A stretch of 64,000 nt of DNA from UBA2336 sp049306095 (GCA_049306095.1 JBAQPU010000051.1:13288-77287); one strand, 5' to 3'. Counted from the first letter of the stretch, positions 8,746-18,769 are shown. Numbers and translations: made by a program. Notes: generated by a model from the letters alone, not told the origin.

Positions 8746-10260
8746 TTACCGATAGCTGATCTTGTTCACAAAAAATACTTTTTTCTTTTTGCGGAGGCTA
8801 AAGGTGTTTGAAACAACGTCCTGAACACCATACGCCATAAAATGATTACCATACCAGTATTCCAGTCGGCTAATGTTTGTCCCATCTTCTGATGACAAAT
8901 CTTCAGCTGAATTTAGCCTGATGTCGTTCGATGATTTCCCTTCCAGCACCGTATTGTCCTGGATTATTTTACTTCTGAGTTTATTATCAAAAAGATATAA
9001 TAATACGATTTTATCGTTCTGAACATCTATTTTAACAAACTGTTCCAGGGTGAATGTTCTCACATCATTAATTTCAAAACTGTTATCCCAAAGCAATTTG
9101 CCGTTTAAGTCTATCCCCAACAGTACGGCATGTGTATACTGGTATCCGTCAAAAATAATCGGGCGATTATAAGACGATGACATGATGGATTGACTCTCGA
9201 GGGTTCTGTATTTTTTGTAGAAGGCTTCCCCCAGCAAAATGAATTGATTTTGATCGGCAAGAAGCTCATGAACGATGAGGTTATACTGAAATTTAATTTT
9301 TTTTCCTTTTACCTTTTTCCGCTGTATTCGTTCTTTGATTCTGTTTATTTTTTTGGGTCTTAGATAGTTGAAGAAGTTTTCCAGATCGGCAAAATTGTAA
9401 TAATGCATTTGTTGCAGGTCATCGGCCGTAAGGCGCGCAATAAATAGTCCGTTCGAGTACTCTCCGCTGCGGTTTCCATACACCCCCGCGATGATCTGAT
9501 CTTTGTTGTTCATTTGAATGGTTCTGCCAAAAATCAGGTTGTGATTGCCGTCTGGCTGAAGCATGACATTACGAATTAACTTACCGGTGGGGTCATAATT
9601 TTTTACCCAGATGGTTTGTTGCTTCTGGTAGTTTTTAGCGCTGATCAGGATATCAAACGATTCATCCTCGTTGATCTTTAGCTGGTTGAGTTCTCCGGGC
9701 TCGTTAAAGAGCCCCGGCAATACTTTTGATTTTTGCGTTTTAAAATCGAAGAAGAGCACAACAGGCACCCGATTGAAGTAACCACCAAGCAGCGTACCGT
9801 TACTGGTTACAGAAAATACTGTAGGAATAAATGGCAGCACATTGTGAATAATAAATTTTATATAGTTGCCTGTCTTGACATCAATTCGATACAGGTGAAA
9901 GTTGGCAGAGGTGAAGTTGCTGTGGCGAAAGATTAAAAATAGCGTATTCTTAAAGACAACTTTTTTTTCTAATGTCAGGCGCTGATCAAGGGGTAAGCTT
10001 CCTCTCCATTGTTGGTGCAAAAGCGTATCAAGGTGGATTAACTCCAACGCGTTTCCGCTACGAGATTCTGCCTGACGGAATAGTAAGATTCCGGCATCGG
10101 TGGCCGGAATGGCATCGAAAGTCTCCTGATCAGAAAAAATAGGGATCTCCAGGCGGTCGTCTTGTTGAAGTTGAGCCGAACCGCATAGCGGCAAAACGAT
10201 CAGAAGTTTAAGGAACCACCACTTTGTTGATATAAAAGACCTCCCGTGTTTTATCTGCAC
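8746..10260 (-). CDS. Exported protein of unknown function, paralogue of the upstream gene
   Basis: I do not recognise the family. The frame is open from an ATG at 10296, but the GTG at 10260 gives a normal signal peptide (basic start, then WWFLKLLIVLPLCGSAQ), so 504 aa is preferred; it still overlaps the upstream gene by 53 bases. The mature part looks like an all-beta, propeller-like secreted or periplasmic protein. It is clearly homologous to the upstream gene product: FNYLRPKKINRIKERIQRKK here aligns with LEYLKPKKAAKVKERTADAL there, followed in both by an LL-x-E-x-F segment, a L-L-W-D-x-S strand and a terminal V-F-x-x-N-K. The pair forms an operon, perhaps including the EVE gene. Confidence 0.7.
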   Translation of the reverse strand: MQIKHGRSFISTKWWFLKLLIVLPLCGSAQLQQDDRLEIPIFSDQETFDAIPATDAGILLFRQAESRSGNALELIHLDTLLHQQWRGSLPLDQRLTLEKKVVFKNTLFLIFRHSNFTSANFHLYRIDVKTGNYIKFIIHNVLPFIPTVFSVTSNGTLLGGYFNRVPVVLFFDFKTQKSKVLPGLFNEPGELNQLKINEDESFDILISAKNYQKQQTIWVKNYDPTGKLIRNVMLQPDGNHNLIFGRTIQMNNKDQIIAGVYGNRSGEYSNGLFIARLTADDLQQMHYYNFADLENFFNYLRPKKINRIKERIQRKKVKGKKIKFQYNLIVHELLADQNQFILLGEAFYKKYRTLESQSIMSSSYNRPIIFDGYQYTHAVLLGIDLNGKLLWDNSFEINDVRTFTLEQFVKIDVQNDKIVLLYLFDNKLRSKIIQDNTVLEGKSSNDIRLNSAEDLSSEDGTNISRLEYWYGNHFMAYGVQDVVSNTFSLRKKKKVFFVNKISYR

Positions 10261-11794
10261 TGTATTTATTCCGAACGGTTTGATATCCCCACACATAAAA
10301 GTTGTTTCGGTACCATTGTTTAACCGTACCCATAGGAGTATTTTCTGATCTCACTTCATCGGTACTGTTTTTTGGAGTAATTTTTTCAATTATTTCTTCT
10401 TCTTCTCCGGAAGACAACGTTATTTTCTTCATTATTAATTCCGATTCTTTTTTATAGAGCAAAAAAACATTTTGCTGCGTTAATATAAAATCCATCGATT
10501 GCTCAAGGGCATCTCGTTTGACATTGTCAAATTTCAGGCTGTAATCCCAAAGCACCTTGCCCTGGTTGTCCATCGCCATGACAATGCCATGTATGCACTT
10601 AACATCCTGGTCATTGGAAACGTTTGCTCCTTGATTGTATTGGTACGGGATCGGGTACATCCTGTTGCCGGGATAGTAACCTCCATAGGGTGAATAGGGG
10701 TAATAGTTGGGATAGTACCCATAAGGTGTAGGACTGTTTTGTGAATAAGTACTGGATGGAACAAAGGATTCGGCCAATAACAAAAATCCTTTTTCATACT
10801 CAACGATTTTAAAGGGGATGACATAGTTGGTAAAATCCGGAATTTTTCCTCTTTCGAGTGCATCGGCAGTCCTTTCTTTTACTTTAGCTGCTTTTTTGGG
10901 TTTTAGATATTCCAGGTAGTGTTCCAGTTGTCCGAAATAAACGCGCTGAACATTTTGCGTACCAAAGGGATTGACATGGGAGGCATAAAAGCCCGATGCT
11001 TGCTTGGTGTTACGCTTGCCCCAGGTGCCGAGTATCATCATGTCATCGCGCCTCAAGGTGCTGCTCATGCCATTTTGTATGATCATGTCACTATCAATTC
11101 TGGTTACCGTTTCCAGTAATTGATTTCCTGAAGAGTCGAAGGTCCGGAAGATGATGGTTTGATTATCCTGATTATTTCGGTCGATGAGTATGGTGTTAAA
11201 AGTTTGATTCAGGTTGGTTCGCATTTCCAGCAGTTCAACGTTCTTTTGAAAAAAGCCTGGTATCATTTTCACGTGTTTAGTGGAAGGCAGGTACAGCAGT
11301 GCAGCTGACTCGGTATCTACGTATCCTCCAAACACAAAATTCTCACCGGCTTTCAAAAACTGGGTAACTTTAAAATTCAACTCGGGTTTTATTTCATCGC
11401 TAACAACTTCCATAGACCTGGTATTAATCGAAACCAGTTCCATTTCTCCCTTAAATTCTTTCCTGACAAACAACAGGTAAACAAAACCGGGTGCGTACTC
11501 ATAACCGATCAGTTTATCCTGGACGTCAACTTCAATTTCAAGGCTGGCTTTTTCCTGCAGGGCTGTATCCAGCAGGATAACTTCCCAGAACTGGTTGCCG
11601 CTTTTGTATTTATTTTGTTCGCGAATCAGTGCAATGCCCTCGCTTTCAAGTGGAATGATTGTGAAGTCATCATCATTAAATTTTCGTTCTTTTTCAAATC
11701 GAAACGGTTGGCTGATCTGACTATAGCACGAAAAAAAGACGAGGCAGCAACCGAGAGAAGCCAGGAACGTTTTGAAGAATTTTAATGGGATCAT
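10208..11794 (-). CDS. Exported protein of unknown function (528 aa), first of a tandem pair
   Basis: Unrecognised secreted protein with a signal peptide (FFKTFLASLGCCLVFFSCYSQ) that could alternatively be read as a lipoprotein signal because of the cysteine at the end of the hydrophobic stretch. Between residues about 345 and 385 there is a Tyr/Pro/Gly-rich loop (SPTPYGYYPNYYPYSPYGGY) that its downstream paralogue lacks. Otherwise the two share the same order of conserved segments. The start overlaps the stop of the EVE-domain gene by 4 bases (ATGA), so they are translationally coupled. Confidence 0.75.
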   Translation of the reverse strand: MIPLKFFKTFLASLGCCLVFFSCYSQISQPFRFEKERKFNDDDFTIIPLESEGIALIREQNKYKSGNQFWEVILLDTALQEKASLEIEVDVQDKLIGYEYAPGFVYLLFVRKEFKGEMELVSINTRSMEVVSDEIKPELNFKVTQFLKAGENFVFGGYVDTESAALLYLPSTKHVKMIPGFFQKNVELLEMRTNLNQTFNTILIDRNNQDNQTIIFRTFDSSGNQLLETVTRIDSDMIIQNGMSSTLRRDDMMILGTWGKRNTKQASGFYASHVNPFGTQNVQRVYFGQLEHYLEYLKPKKAAKVKERTADALERGKIPDFTNYVIPFKIVEYEKGFLLLAESFVPSSTYSQNSPTPYGYYPNYYPYSPYGGYYPGNRMYPIPYQYNQGANVSNDQDVKCIHGIVMAMDNQGKVLWDYSLKFDNVKRDALEQSMDFILTQQNVFLLYKKESELIMKKITLSSGEEEEIIEKITPKNSTDEVRSENTPMGTVKQWYRNNFYVWGYQTVRNKYSADKTREVFYINKVVVP

Positions 11795-12195
11795 TTATCT
11801 CCACTTAGTTCAAAAACCGTAGCAATTTCATCTTCGCGCACGGGTTGCACCGATAGCCGTGATGCTTTGACCAATACCATGTTGCTAAGTTTTTTGATGG
11901 ATTTAATTTGATTGAGCGTAACCGGTTTCTTTAATTTTTTTTCTGAACTCAAGTCTACCACTACCCAATCAGGGTCTTTTGGGTCGGGATAGGCCTCTTT
12001 CAGCACCGAGGCCATACCGATGATGGCCTTTTCATCACCGGTGTGGTAAATAAAAACACGATCACCTTTTTTCATGGATTTTAAATTGGTGCGCGCCTGA
12101 AAATTACGCACGCCATCCCACACGGCTTTTTTATCGCGTACTAAATCATCCCATGAATACGTGTCGGGTTCAGTTTTAACGAGCCAGTAGTTCAT
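11791..12195 (-). CDS. EVE domain-containing protein
   Basis: A 134-aa stand-alone EVE domain (PUA-like fold). It opens with the family hallmark MNYWLVKTEPDTYSWDDL and continues with W-D-G-V-R-N-x-Q-A and KGDRVFIYHTGDEKAIIGMA, the aromatic-cage region that in related proteins binds modified bases. Likely role: recognition of a modified nucleotide in DNA or RNA. No restriction or modification genes lie nearby; it heads the operon with the two exported paralogues, which gives no functional hint. Confidence 0.9.
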   Translation of the reverse strand: MNYWLVKTEPDTYSWDDLVRDKKAVWDGVRNFQARTNLKSMKKGDRVFIYHTGDEKAIIGMASVLKEAYPDPKDPDWVVVDLSSEKKLKKPVTLNQIKSIKKLSNMVLVKASRLSVQPVREDEIATVFELSGDK

Positions 12196-12254
12196 AGTTG
12201 TAGTATTGAATATTCTAAAATAGCAAATAGTGTTCGCTAAAAAGTATTTTCCAT

Positions 12255-12290
12255 AATAAAAAAGCCGCTCTAAAGAACGGCTTTTTTATT
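12255..12290. terminator. Bidirectional-looking terminator hairpin
   Basis: Perfect 13-bp inverted repeat, AATAAAAAAGCCG against CGGCTTTTTTATT, with a 10-base loop. It has A/T tracts on both sides, so it can terminate on either strand; its practical role is to end the minus-strand susC-susD transcript just after the susD stop at 12304. Confidence 0.85.
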
Positions 12291-12303
12291 ACCAAAGAAC
12301 GGG

Positions 12304-13650
12304 TTAGTCGTAACCCTCATTCTGTTCCAAATCAGGATTAATTTGAATTTCTCTGTTTGGAATTGGGAAGATTAATTCAGGTGCATCAAAGGTGAGCGTA
12401 CCTACTGGCCGTTGCGTGCGTTTAAGGTCATGGATCAGGTGACCCTCAAAAGCAAGTTCTAAATGTCTTTCATTGAGAACATCTGAAACGGTGACACTTC
12501 CTAAGTCAGTTAATCCAACCCGATTTCTAATAGCGTTTACATCATTAAGGGGAGTGTCTCCAATGGTTGTCCCCGCTTGTAAATTGGCCTCAGCGCGTGT
12601 CAGATACATCTCTGCAAGCCGAATGATATTAACATTTCCAAATTGATTATTCCATTTGCCAGTTCTTTCTCCATCATAGAATAAATCCAATCTTTCATCA
12701 CCTGCTTCATACAATGCAAAGTGTGCAGGTTCAATGTAGATATCGCCTCTTCCGCCAAAATCAGATGTAGCAAAAAAGGTATTCATGTTATTGATACCTG
12801 CTTGAGTGGTTACCTGTATTGCAAAAACATCTTCAATTGTTGCATTGGTTGATCCATTGGAGCTGTTATTGAAATTATCAGCATAGTTGCTCAGTAAGTC
12901 ATATTCGCCTGATTGGATGACTCTGTCTGCTGCATCTCTGGCGGCCGGATAGTTGTTTTGCATAAGGTAAACCCTCGATAGCATGGCGCTGGCCGAATAT
13001 GTAGTAGCAAAAAATCCATTCGATGCAGGAAGTAAAGTTTCAGCATCTTGTAAATCAGTAATTACTTGTGTATAGACTTCTGCTACTGTGTTTCTGTCAA
13101 CCAACCCAGTAACGTTGGGCTCAAGAACTAATGGAACACCGGGGTTAGTAGCAGGGGTACCATTAATGTCTGTCCAGGTGCGTGCAAACACTCTTACTAA
13201 TTCAAAATAGATAGTTCCACGAATGAATTTAGCTTCTCCTTCTATTCTGTCAACTTTTTCATCCTGGACAACGTCCAAATTAGCAAGAACGGTATTGCAA
13301 ATATTGATTGCACGATACGCGTCCAGCCAGGTTAATTCCGCCTGTCCATTTGTAACTAGCATGCTTTTTGTCCACACTTCACCGGGATCAACAAATGTTC
13401 CGTCCCAAAACATTTCGGAGCCAGAAGGGTACGCATCACCGATCAACTCAGCGTCACGCTGCATGTTTCCTCCCAATACGTCACCATCACCTAAGAATGT
13501 GTAAGCTCCCACCATAAGAGCTTCGATATCTTTAGATGTGCCGGTTGCAAGCGAGGAGTCAATTGTATTAAAAGGCGTTAAATTCAATTGATCGGCACAA
13601 CTTGAGAAGACCGCAATTGCTGATAGAAGTATTAATATTTTCTTTTTCAT
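12304..13650 (-). CDS. SusD/RagB-family outer-membrane nutrient-binding lipoprotein
   Basis: SusD-like partner of the TonB-dependent receptor encoded just upstream; together they import oligomeric nutrients across the outer membrane. The start chosen is the ATG at 13650 (448 aa), which gives the lipoprotein signal MKKKILILLSAIAVFSSC with Cys18; an in-frame ATG at 13683 only adds residues inside the susC end. SusD features: TPR-like helices (AWLDAYRAINICNTVLANLD, EAKFIRGTIYFELVRVFA), a C-terminal NVIRLAEMYLTRAEANLQ segment and the typical ending FPIPNREIQINP. No glycosidase, lyase, sulfatase or regulator is adjacent, so the substrate is unknown. Confidence 0.93.
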   Translation of the reverse strand: MKKKILILLSAIAVFSSCADQLNLTPFNTIDSSLATGTSKDIEALMVGAYTFLGDGDVLGGNMQRDAELIGDAYPSGSEMFWDGTFVDPGEVWTKSMLVTNGQAELTWLDAYRAINICNTVLANLDVVQDEKVDRIEGEAKFIRGTIYFELVRVFARTWTDINGTPATNPGVPLVLEPNVTGLVDRNTVAEVYTQVITDLQDAETLLPASNGFFATTYSASAMLSRVYLMQNNYPAARDAADRVIQSGEYDLLSNYADNFNNSSNGSTNATIEDVFAIQVTTQAGINNMNTFFATSDFGGRGDIYIEPAHFALYEAGDERLDLFYDGERTGKWNNQFGNVNIIRLAEMYLTRAEANLQAGTTIGDTPLNDVNAIRNRVGLTDLGSVTVSDVLNERHLELAFEGHLIHDLKRTQRPVGTLTFDAPELIFPIPNREIQINPDLEQNEGYD

Positions 13651-13660
13651 ATCTGTAAAT

Positions 13661-16600
13661 TTAGAATCCGATGTTAATACCAAAAGTAATTGTCTTCGGT
13701 TGTGGAGCCGAATAGAAATCTGTACCCTGTGTTACATTACTTTCAAACGAGTCTGAATTTACTTCTGGATCCCACATCTTGTAGTCAGTGAATGTTAAGA
13801 GGTTTTGACCACTTACATATACCCTGACTTTTGTAAGAGATGCTTTGCTAATAATTGATTGCGGCAACGTATAACCTAATGTTAGTGTTTTAAGCCTTAC
13901 ATAGCTTCCGTCTGAGATGTACCGGGAAGATTCACCGGTACCGTTAGCCCCGAATAACCTGGCTTGTGGAACATCCGTAATATCTCCTGGATTTTGCCAG
14001 CGGTCGAGTTGATCTCTTGTTTGATTATCAAAAAAGTCACCATTAGCAGACATAAATTTACCTCCACCATTGTATACATCATTTCCATGAACACCCATAA
14101 ACAAGAAGGTGAAGTCGATACCTTTGTATGAAAGATTGTTGGTCAGCCCCCATATTATTTCCGGATTGGGGTCTCCAATCTTCATAAAGGTTGCTGAATT
14201 ATAATCATTTGTTGTAGAAAGGGATCCATCGGGGTTTTTTATGTAGTATAGGGCGTCTCCGTTAGCAGGGTCAACACCGGCATATTTAGGCCCGAAGAAA
14301 ATTCCAATGGGTTCGCCTTCCACTGCTCTTGATAGGAACGAACCTTCAATAACCTGATCTTTTATATTTGTAATTTCATTTTTGTTCCTGGCAATGTTAA
14401 AGCTTGTACTCCATTTTAGCTCACCCACTAAATTTTCTGTGGTTAATACAAACTCAAAACCCTTGTTCTCCAGGTTACCTACATTTTGAGTTTGTGTTCT
14501 GGCTGCTCCAACATGGCCTGGAAGGTTCACCTGAAGTAACAGGTCGGAAGTTTTCTTAACGTAGTAGTCGATTTGACCTGAAATGCGACTGTTTATGAAC
14601 CCGAACTCAACCCCAATGTCGGTTTGTGCTGTTTGTTCCCAGTGTAAATCAGGATTTTCAAGTTGCGCTGGACGTTGCCCTGGAATTCCTGCATAACCAC
14701 CATCACCAGAATATAAACCTTGCCAAGGGAAATTTCCAATTTCAGCATTACCCGTTAAGCCGTAGCTACCACGAAGTTTCAAAAAATCAACTATACCATT
14801 GTCAGCCAGGAATGATTCTTCTGTTAAAACCCATCCGAGGGATGCTGCCGGGAAAAATCCATAACGGCTATCAGGACCGAAACGTGAAGATCCGTCAACG
14901 CGTCCGCTTAACCCAACGAGGTATTTATTACTGAATTTGTAGTTGGCCCTTGCAAAGTAAGATAGAAAAGCAAACCCGGTCTCTGTTGAGGTTCCAGCAG
15001 TAATACTGGCAGCGGAAGTAACTTTTCTATAAGAATCACTGGCAAATTGCTGACCCGTAACACTACCAAAGTCAGTATTAGACTCCTGGAAACTCATCCC
15101 AACAACTACATCTAGGTCATGAACATCAATAGATTTTGTGTATTGAAAAAAGTTGTTTGTCGTATAATTGAATACTTGTGTCCAATGGTCTTCGCCCTGG
15201 CCGTTAGGTGCTCCGGAATTCCGTGCTGTTTGACTAGCGAAATAACGTACTTCGTGTTGATTCAGTAAGTCAAAACCTAGTTCAGTCCTGAAAGTAAGTC
15301 CAGGAACGATTTTATAGTTTCCATAAACAGTACCCAGGTTTCTCCAAACGGTTGTTGTTCTGTCGTTATACTCAACATCCAAAAGTGGATTATAATAAAT
15401 GGGGTAGTTGCTATTGGGAAGACCAGTTTCTGGATTGAGAGCACCACTGATCAGATCCGTTCTTGGGTCAATTGGTGGAGTCATAGGTGACAACGCAACC
15501 ATCTGTAGAGGGGTAGAGAAGGCGTTATCATCAGCCAATCGATAGTTGACCGTTCTTGAAAGACTGAAATTAATCCCAATCGATAGTTTGTCAGTTGCTT
15601 CATGATCCACATTTAATCGTGTTCCCATTTTTTGAAATCTATTACCCACGAGAATTCCTTCTTGATCACTCCAGGTTAGTGATGTAAAGAATTTGGTCTT
15701 ATCCGTTCCGCCACTGGCACTAAAATCAAATTGATTAGTGCGTGCATCCTGGAATGCTTCTTTATCCCAATTTGTATCAACATAACCAGGTGCGCCAGGT
15801 ACTGCCCATGATTCATACGGAACGCCCGTTGGGGCAGTAAGAGCAGCCGGATCAGCTCCGTATCGATTAAAGCGATTAATTAAACTTGTCGTAAGTGCTC
15901 CGTTCGACTCAGTGAATAACTCAACGTATTCTTCCGTATTTAACCATTCAACATGATTGGTTGGCTTACTAAAACCAGTCAGATAGTTAACCGAAAAATT
16001 TGTTTTACCCGTCTTTCCTCTTTTGGTTGTAATCAAAACAACGCCATTAGCTGCCCTGGATCCATAAATTGCACCGGCAGAAGCGTCCTTTAATATTTCA
16101 ATGGATTCAATATCATTCGAGTTAATATCTGCTAATGGGTTTGTTGCGCCACCTGTTGTTGCCTGGCTTTGTGAAGTAACCGGAATGCCATCAATAACAT
16201 ACAATGGTTGATTGCCCGCAGATACGGAGGAAGAACCACGAACCCGAACTTTGATTCCTTGTCCTAACTTACCATTCCCTGCCTCTACAAAGACCCCGGC
16301 AGCCCTTCCCTGGATAGCTTGCTCAAAAGTTGGTACCGGGATATTTTGAATAGCTGCGCCATCAACGCTGGCAATATTACCGGTAAGATCCTGCTTCAAC
16401 TGTGTACCATACCCAACTACAACAATTTCACTAAGTTGAGTAACATCAGTTGCTAATTGCACATCAACGGATGTACGCGTACCAACCTGAACCTCGGCCG
16501 ACTGGTATCCCAGAAACGAGAACACCAACACTGCGTTGTCTCCAGTTACTGAAATGGAGTAATTTCCATCTGCATCAGTAGCTGTGCCTGAACTTGTTCC

Positions 16601-16741
16601 CTTCACCAAAACGTTTGCTCCCGGAATAGCTGAGCCATCTTCCTGCGAAGTCACCTTTCCCGTAACTACTCTTTCCTGGCCAAAAACCTGGCCGGCAAGA
16701 AAGAGCAACGCTACGCTCATCAATAGTACATGTCGCTTCAT
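13661..16741 (-). CDS. SusC/RagA-family TonB-linked outer-membrane receptor
   Basis: A 1026-aa TonB-dependent transporter. Order: signal peptide (1-21), CarboxypepD_reg-like domain (about 25-100, VTGKVTSQEDGSAIPGANVL), TonB-box region (EIVVVGYGTQ), plug domain with the SusC motif (VRVRGSSSVSAGNQPLYVIDG) and a 22-strand barrel ending in an aromatic C-terminal residue (GINIGF). It precedes susD by 10 bases and forms the pair. The 145-base region upstream (16742-16885) contains no second gene and no obvious regulatory site. Confidence 0.95.
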   Translation of the reverse strand: MKRHVLLMSVALLFLAGQVFGQERVVTGKVTSQEDGSAIPGANVLVKGTSSGTATDADGNYSISVTGDNAVLVFSFLGYQSAEVQVGTRTSVDVQLATDVTQLSEIVVVGYGTQLKQDLTGNIASVDGAAIQNIPVPTFEQAIQGRAAGVFVEAGNGKLGQGIKVRVRGSSSVSAGNQPLYVIDGIPVTSQSQATTGGATNPLADINSNDIESIEILKDASAGAIYGSRAANGVVLITTKRGKTGKTNFSVNYLTGFSKPTNHVEWLNTEEYVELFTESNGALTTSLINRFNRYGADPAALTAPTGVPYESWAVPGAPGYVDTNWDKEAFQDARTNQFDFSASGGTDKTKFFTSLTWSDQEGILVGNRFQKMGTRLNVDHEATDKLSIGINFSLSRTVNYRLADDNAFSTPLQMVALSPMTPPIDPRTDLISGALNPETGLPNSNYPIYYNPLLDVEYNDRTTTVWRNLGTVYGNYKIVPGLTFRTELGFDLLNQHEVRYFASQTARNSGAPNGQGEDHWTQVFNYTTNNFFQYTKSIDVHDLDVVVGMSFQESNTDFGSVTGQQFASDSYRKVTSAASITAGTSTETGFAFLSYFARANYKFSNKYLVGLSGRVDGSSRFGPDSRYGFFPAASLGWVLTEESFLADNGIVDFLKLRGSYGLTGNAEIGNFPWQGLYSGDGGYAGIPGQRPAQLENPDLHWEQTAQTDIGVEFGFINSRISGQIDYYVKKTSDLLLQVNLPGHVGAARTQTQNVGNLENKGFEFVLTTENLVGELKWSTSFNIARNKNEITNIKDQVIEGSFLSRAVEGEPIGIFFGPKYAGVDPANGDALYYIKNPDGSLSTTNDYNSATFMKIGDPNPEIIWGLTNNLSYKGIDFTFLFMGVHGNDVYNGGGKFMSANGDFFDNQTRDQLDRWQNPGDITDVPQARLFGANGTGESSRYISDGSYVRLKTLTLGYTLPQSIISKASLTKVRVYVSGQNLLTFTDYKMWDPEVNSDSFESNVTQGTDFYSAPQPKTITFGINIGF

Positions 16742-16885
16742 AGTATAAATTTTAAGTTTAAGATAGATGTGAATCTACCTTAAAACTTGTGAATTTTCAA
16801 AGGCTGGTAATCCCTGAATGAGGTGAATTGAAAATAAATTGCTAATAGAATGAGACCCTAACGTAAATTGGATTATACCGGGTTC

Positions 16886-18769
16886 TTAGTAGGCCCGCAC
16901 CAGTTTACCGTCCATAAAGTTAACGTACGATCGGTTGGCAACCTTAGCGCCACCCTGGGTGGGGTAGTTGCCGGTAAAGTACCAATCGCCATGGTGGTGG
17001 GGTATGGCTTTGTGAAGATTTTCAACGGTTTGAAATACCACCTGCACTTCGGCACGCATATCGGCAGGGCGAACAATTTCTGAAATTTTGATTGAGATTT
17101 GTTCATCGGTGAATTGTTCGTACAGCCGCTTCACATAGTTTTGAGCCTGTTCATCTTGTGAGGCGCGTAGGCACTGTTCATACACTTCTCCCAGCAGGTA
17201 GTCTTTGCCCTGGTCTTTTAACAATTCAATCATGGCACGAAAGGCTATAAAGTCGCCCATGCGGCTCATATCAATACCATAGCAATCGGGGAAGCGTATT
17301 TGTGGCGCAGAAGAAACCACCACAATTTTTTTAGGATTAAGGCGGTCAAGCATTTTTAAAATGCTTTTTTCCAACGTGGTTCCGCGTACGATCGAGTCGT
17401 CAATCACCACCAGGGTGTCCTTATCTTTGTTTACTACTTCGTAGGTGGTATCGTACACGTGTGTTACCATTTCATCGCGGTGGTCGTCATCGGTGATGAA
17501 GGTGCGAAGTTTGGCATCCTTGATTACAATTTTTTCTACGCGTGGTCTGAACGACAGTACTTCCTCCAGTGTATCAACTGTTGGTTTGTTCTCAAGAATG
17601 ACTTCCTTTTGTTTATTGATGAGGTAATCTTCAATACCGGCCATCAGTCCGTAGAATGCGGTTTCGGCTGTATTCGGAATGTAAGAGAAGACAGTATTTT
17701 TTAAATCGAAGTTGATGGCTTTCAATACCTGCGGCACCAACAGGCGACCCAGTTGTTTTCGTTCCCGGTAAATTTCCGGATCGTTACCGCGGGAGAAATA
17801 AATGCGTTCAAAACTGCACGATTTTTTTTCGCCAATCGGAAGAATCGGATACATACCAAAGTCGCCATTTTTATTGATTATCAAGGCATGACCCGGTTTT
17901 ACTTCTTCGATTTGTTCGTAGTTGATGTTGAATGCTGTTTTGATGGCGGGTTTTTCTGATGCCACGACCACCACTTCTTCATCGGCATAAAAGTAGGCAG
18001 GGCGAATGCCGTTCGGATCTCGTACAACAAATGCTGAACCTGATCCGGTTAAACCAGCCATGGTATATCCTCCGTCAAAATCTTTGCAGGCTCTTCGTAA
18101 AACGCGCTGCATGTCAATTTCATTTTCAATAATTTCAGACACTTCCCGGTTGGAATATTTGTCTTTGTACTTCTCAAACAGAGCCTGTACTTCTTCATCC
18201 AAAAAATGACCGATCTTTTCCATTACGGTAATCGTATCAACTTTTTCTTTTGGGTGCTGACCAATGTTCACCAGGATGTCGAACAACTCTTCAACATTGG
18301 TCATGTTGAAGTTCCCTGCCATCACCAGGTTACGGCTTCTCCAGTTATTTTGGCGCAGAAAAGGGTGAACATTTTCAATGCTGTTTAGGCCATGTGTACC
18401 ATAGCGTAAATGACCAAGCCACAGTTCGCCCGAAAAGGCTACGTTTTTTTTCAGCCACTCAGGATCGTAAAATTTTTCCTTTCCTGCTTTTTGCGCCTTT
18501 TTAAACTTCTTGCCTATTTTTTTGAAAAGGTTGGCGACCGGTTGTGATTTCATGGAACGGTAGCGGCTGATGTACCGGTGCCCCGGTTCAATGTCAAGCT
18601 TAATGTTGGCTACTCCGGCACCATCCTGCCCCCGGTTGTGTTGCTTTTCCATGAGGATGTACATTTTGCTCATGGCGAAAGCCGGACCATACTTCTCTAT
18701 ATAATACGACAGGGGCTTTCGGAGACGAATCAGGGCAATTCCGCACTCATGAAGAATCTGGTCACTCAT
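16886..18769 (-). CDS. Amidophosphoribosyltransferase-like class II glutamine amidotransferase
   Basis: A 627-aa PurF-family protein with an N-terminal Ntn glutaminase domain, a PRTase domain and extra inserts; classic PurF is about 470-500 aa. Glutaminase signs: Cys9 in HECGIALIRL, MEKQHNRGQDGAG and LGHLRYGTHG. The Cys would become N-terminal only after removal of eight residues, like the short propeptide of Bacillus-type PurF. The PRTase part has the PRPP motif VVIDDSIVRGTTLEKS and a SSAPQIRFPDCYGIDM block. A lysine-rich insert (FKKIGKKFKKAQKAGKEKF, near residue 90) is unusual. It may make phosphoribosylamine for purines or be a lineage-specific paralogue beside a canonical purF; I cannot tell from this window. 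Confidence 0.82.
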   Translation of the reverse strand: MSDQILHECGIALIRLRKPLSYYIEKYGPAFAMSKMYILMEKQHNRGQDGAGVANIKLDIEPGHRYISRYRSMKSQPVANLFKKIGKKFKKAQKAGKEKFYDPEWLKKNVAFSGELWLGHLRYGTHGLNSIENVHPFLRQNNWRSRNLVMAGNFNMTNVEELFDILVNIGQHPKEKVDTITVMEKIGHFLDEEVQALFEKYKDKYSNREVSEIIENEIDMQRVLRRACKDFDGGYTMAGLTGSGSAFVVRDPNGIRPAYFYADEEVVVVASEKPAIKTAFNINYEQIEEVKPGHALIINKNGDFGMYPILPIGEKKSCSFERIYFSRGNDPEIYRERKQLGRLLVPQVLKAINFDLKNTVFSYIPNTAETAFYGLMAGIEDYLINKQKEVILENKPTVDTLEEVLSFRPRVEKIVIKDAKLRTFITDDDHRDEMVTHVYDTTYEVVNKDKDTLVVIDDSIVRGTTLEKSILKMLDRLNPKKIVVVSSAPQIRFPDCYGIDMSRMGDFIAFRAMIELLKDQGKDYLLGEVYEQCLRASQDEQAQNYVKRLYEQFTDEQISIKISEIVRPADMRAEVQVVFQTVENLHKAIPHHHGDWYFTGNYPTQGGAKVANRSYVNFMDGKLVRAY

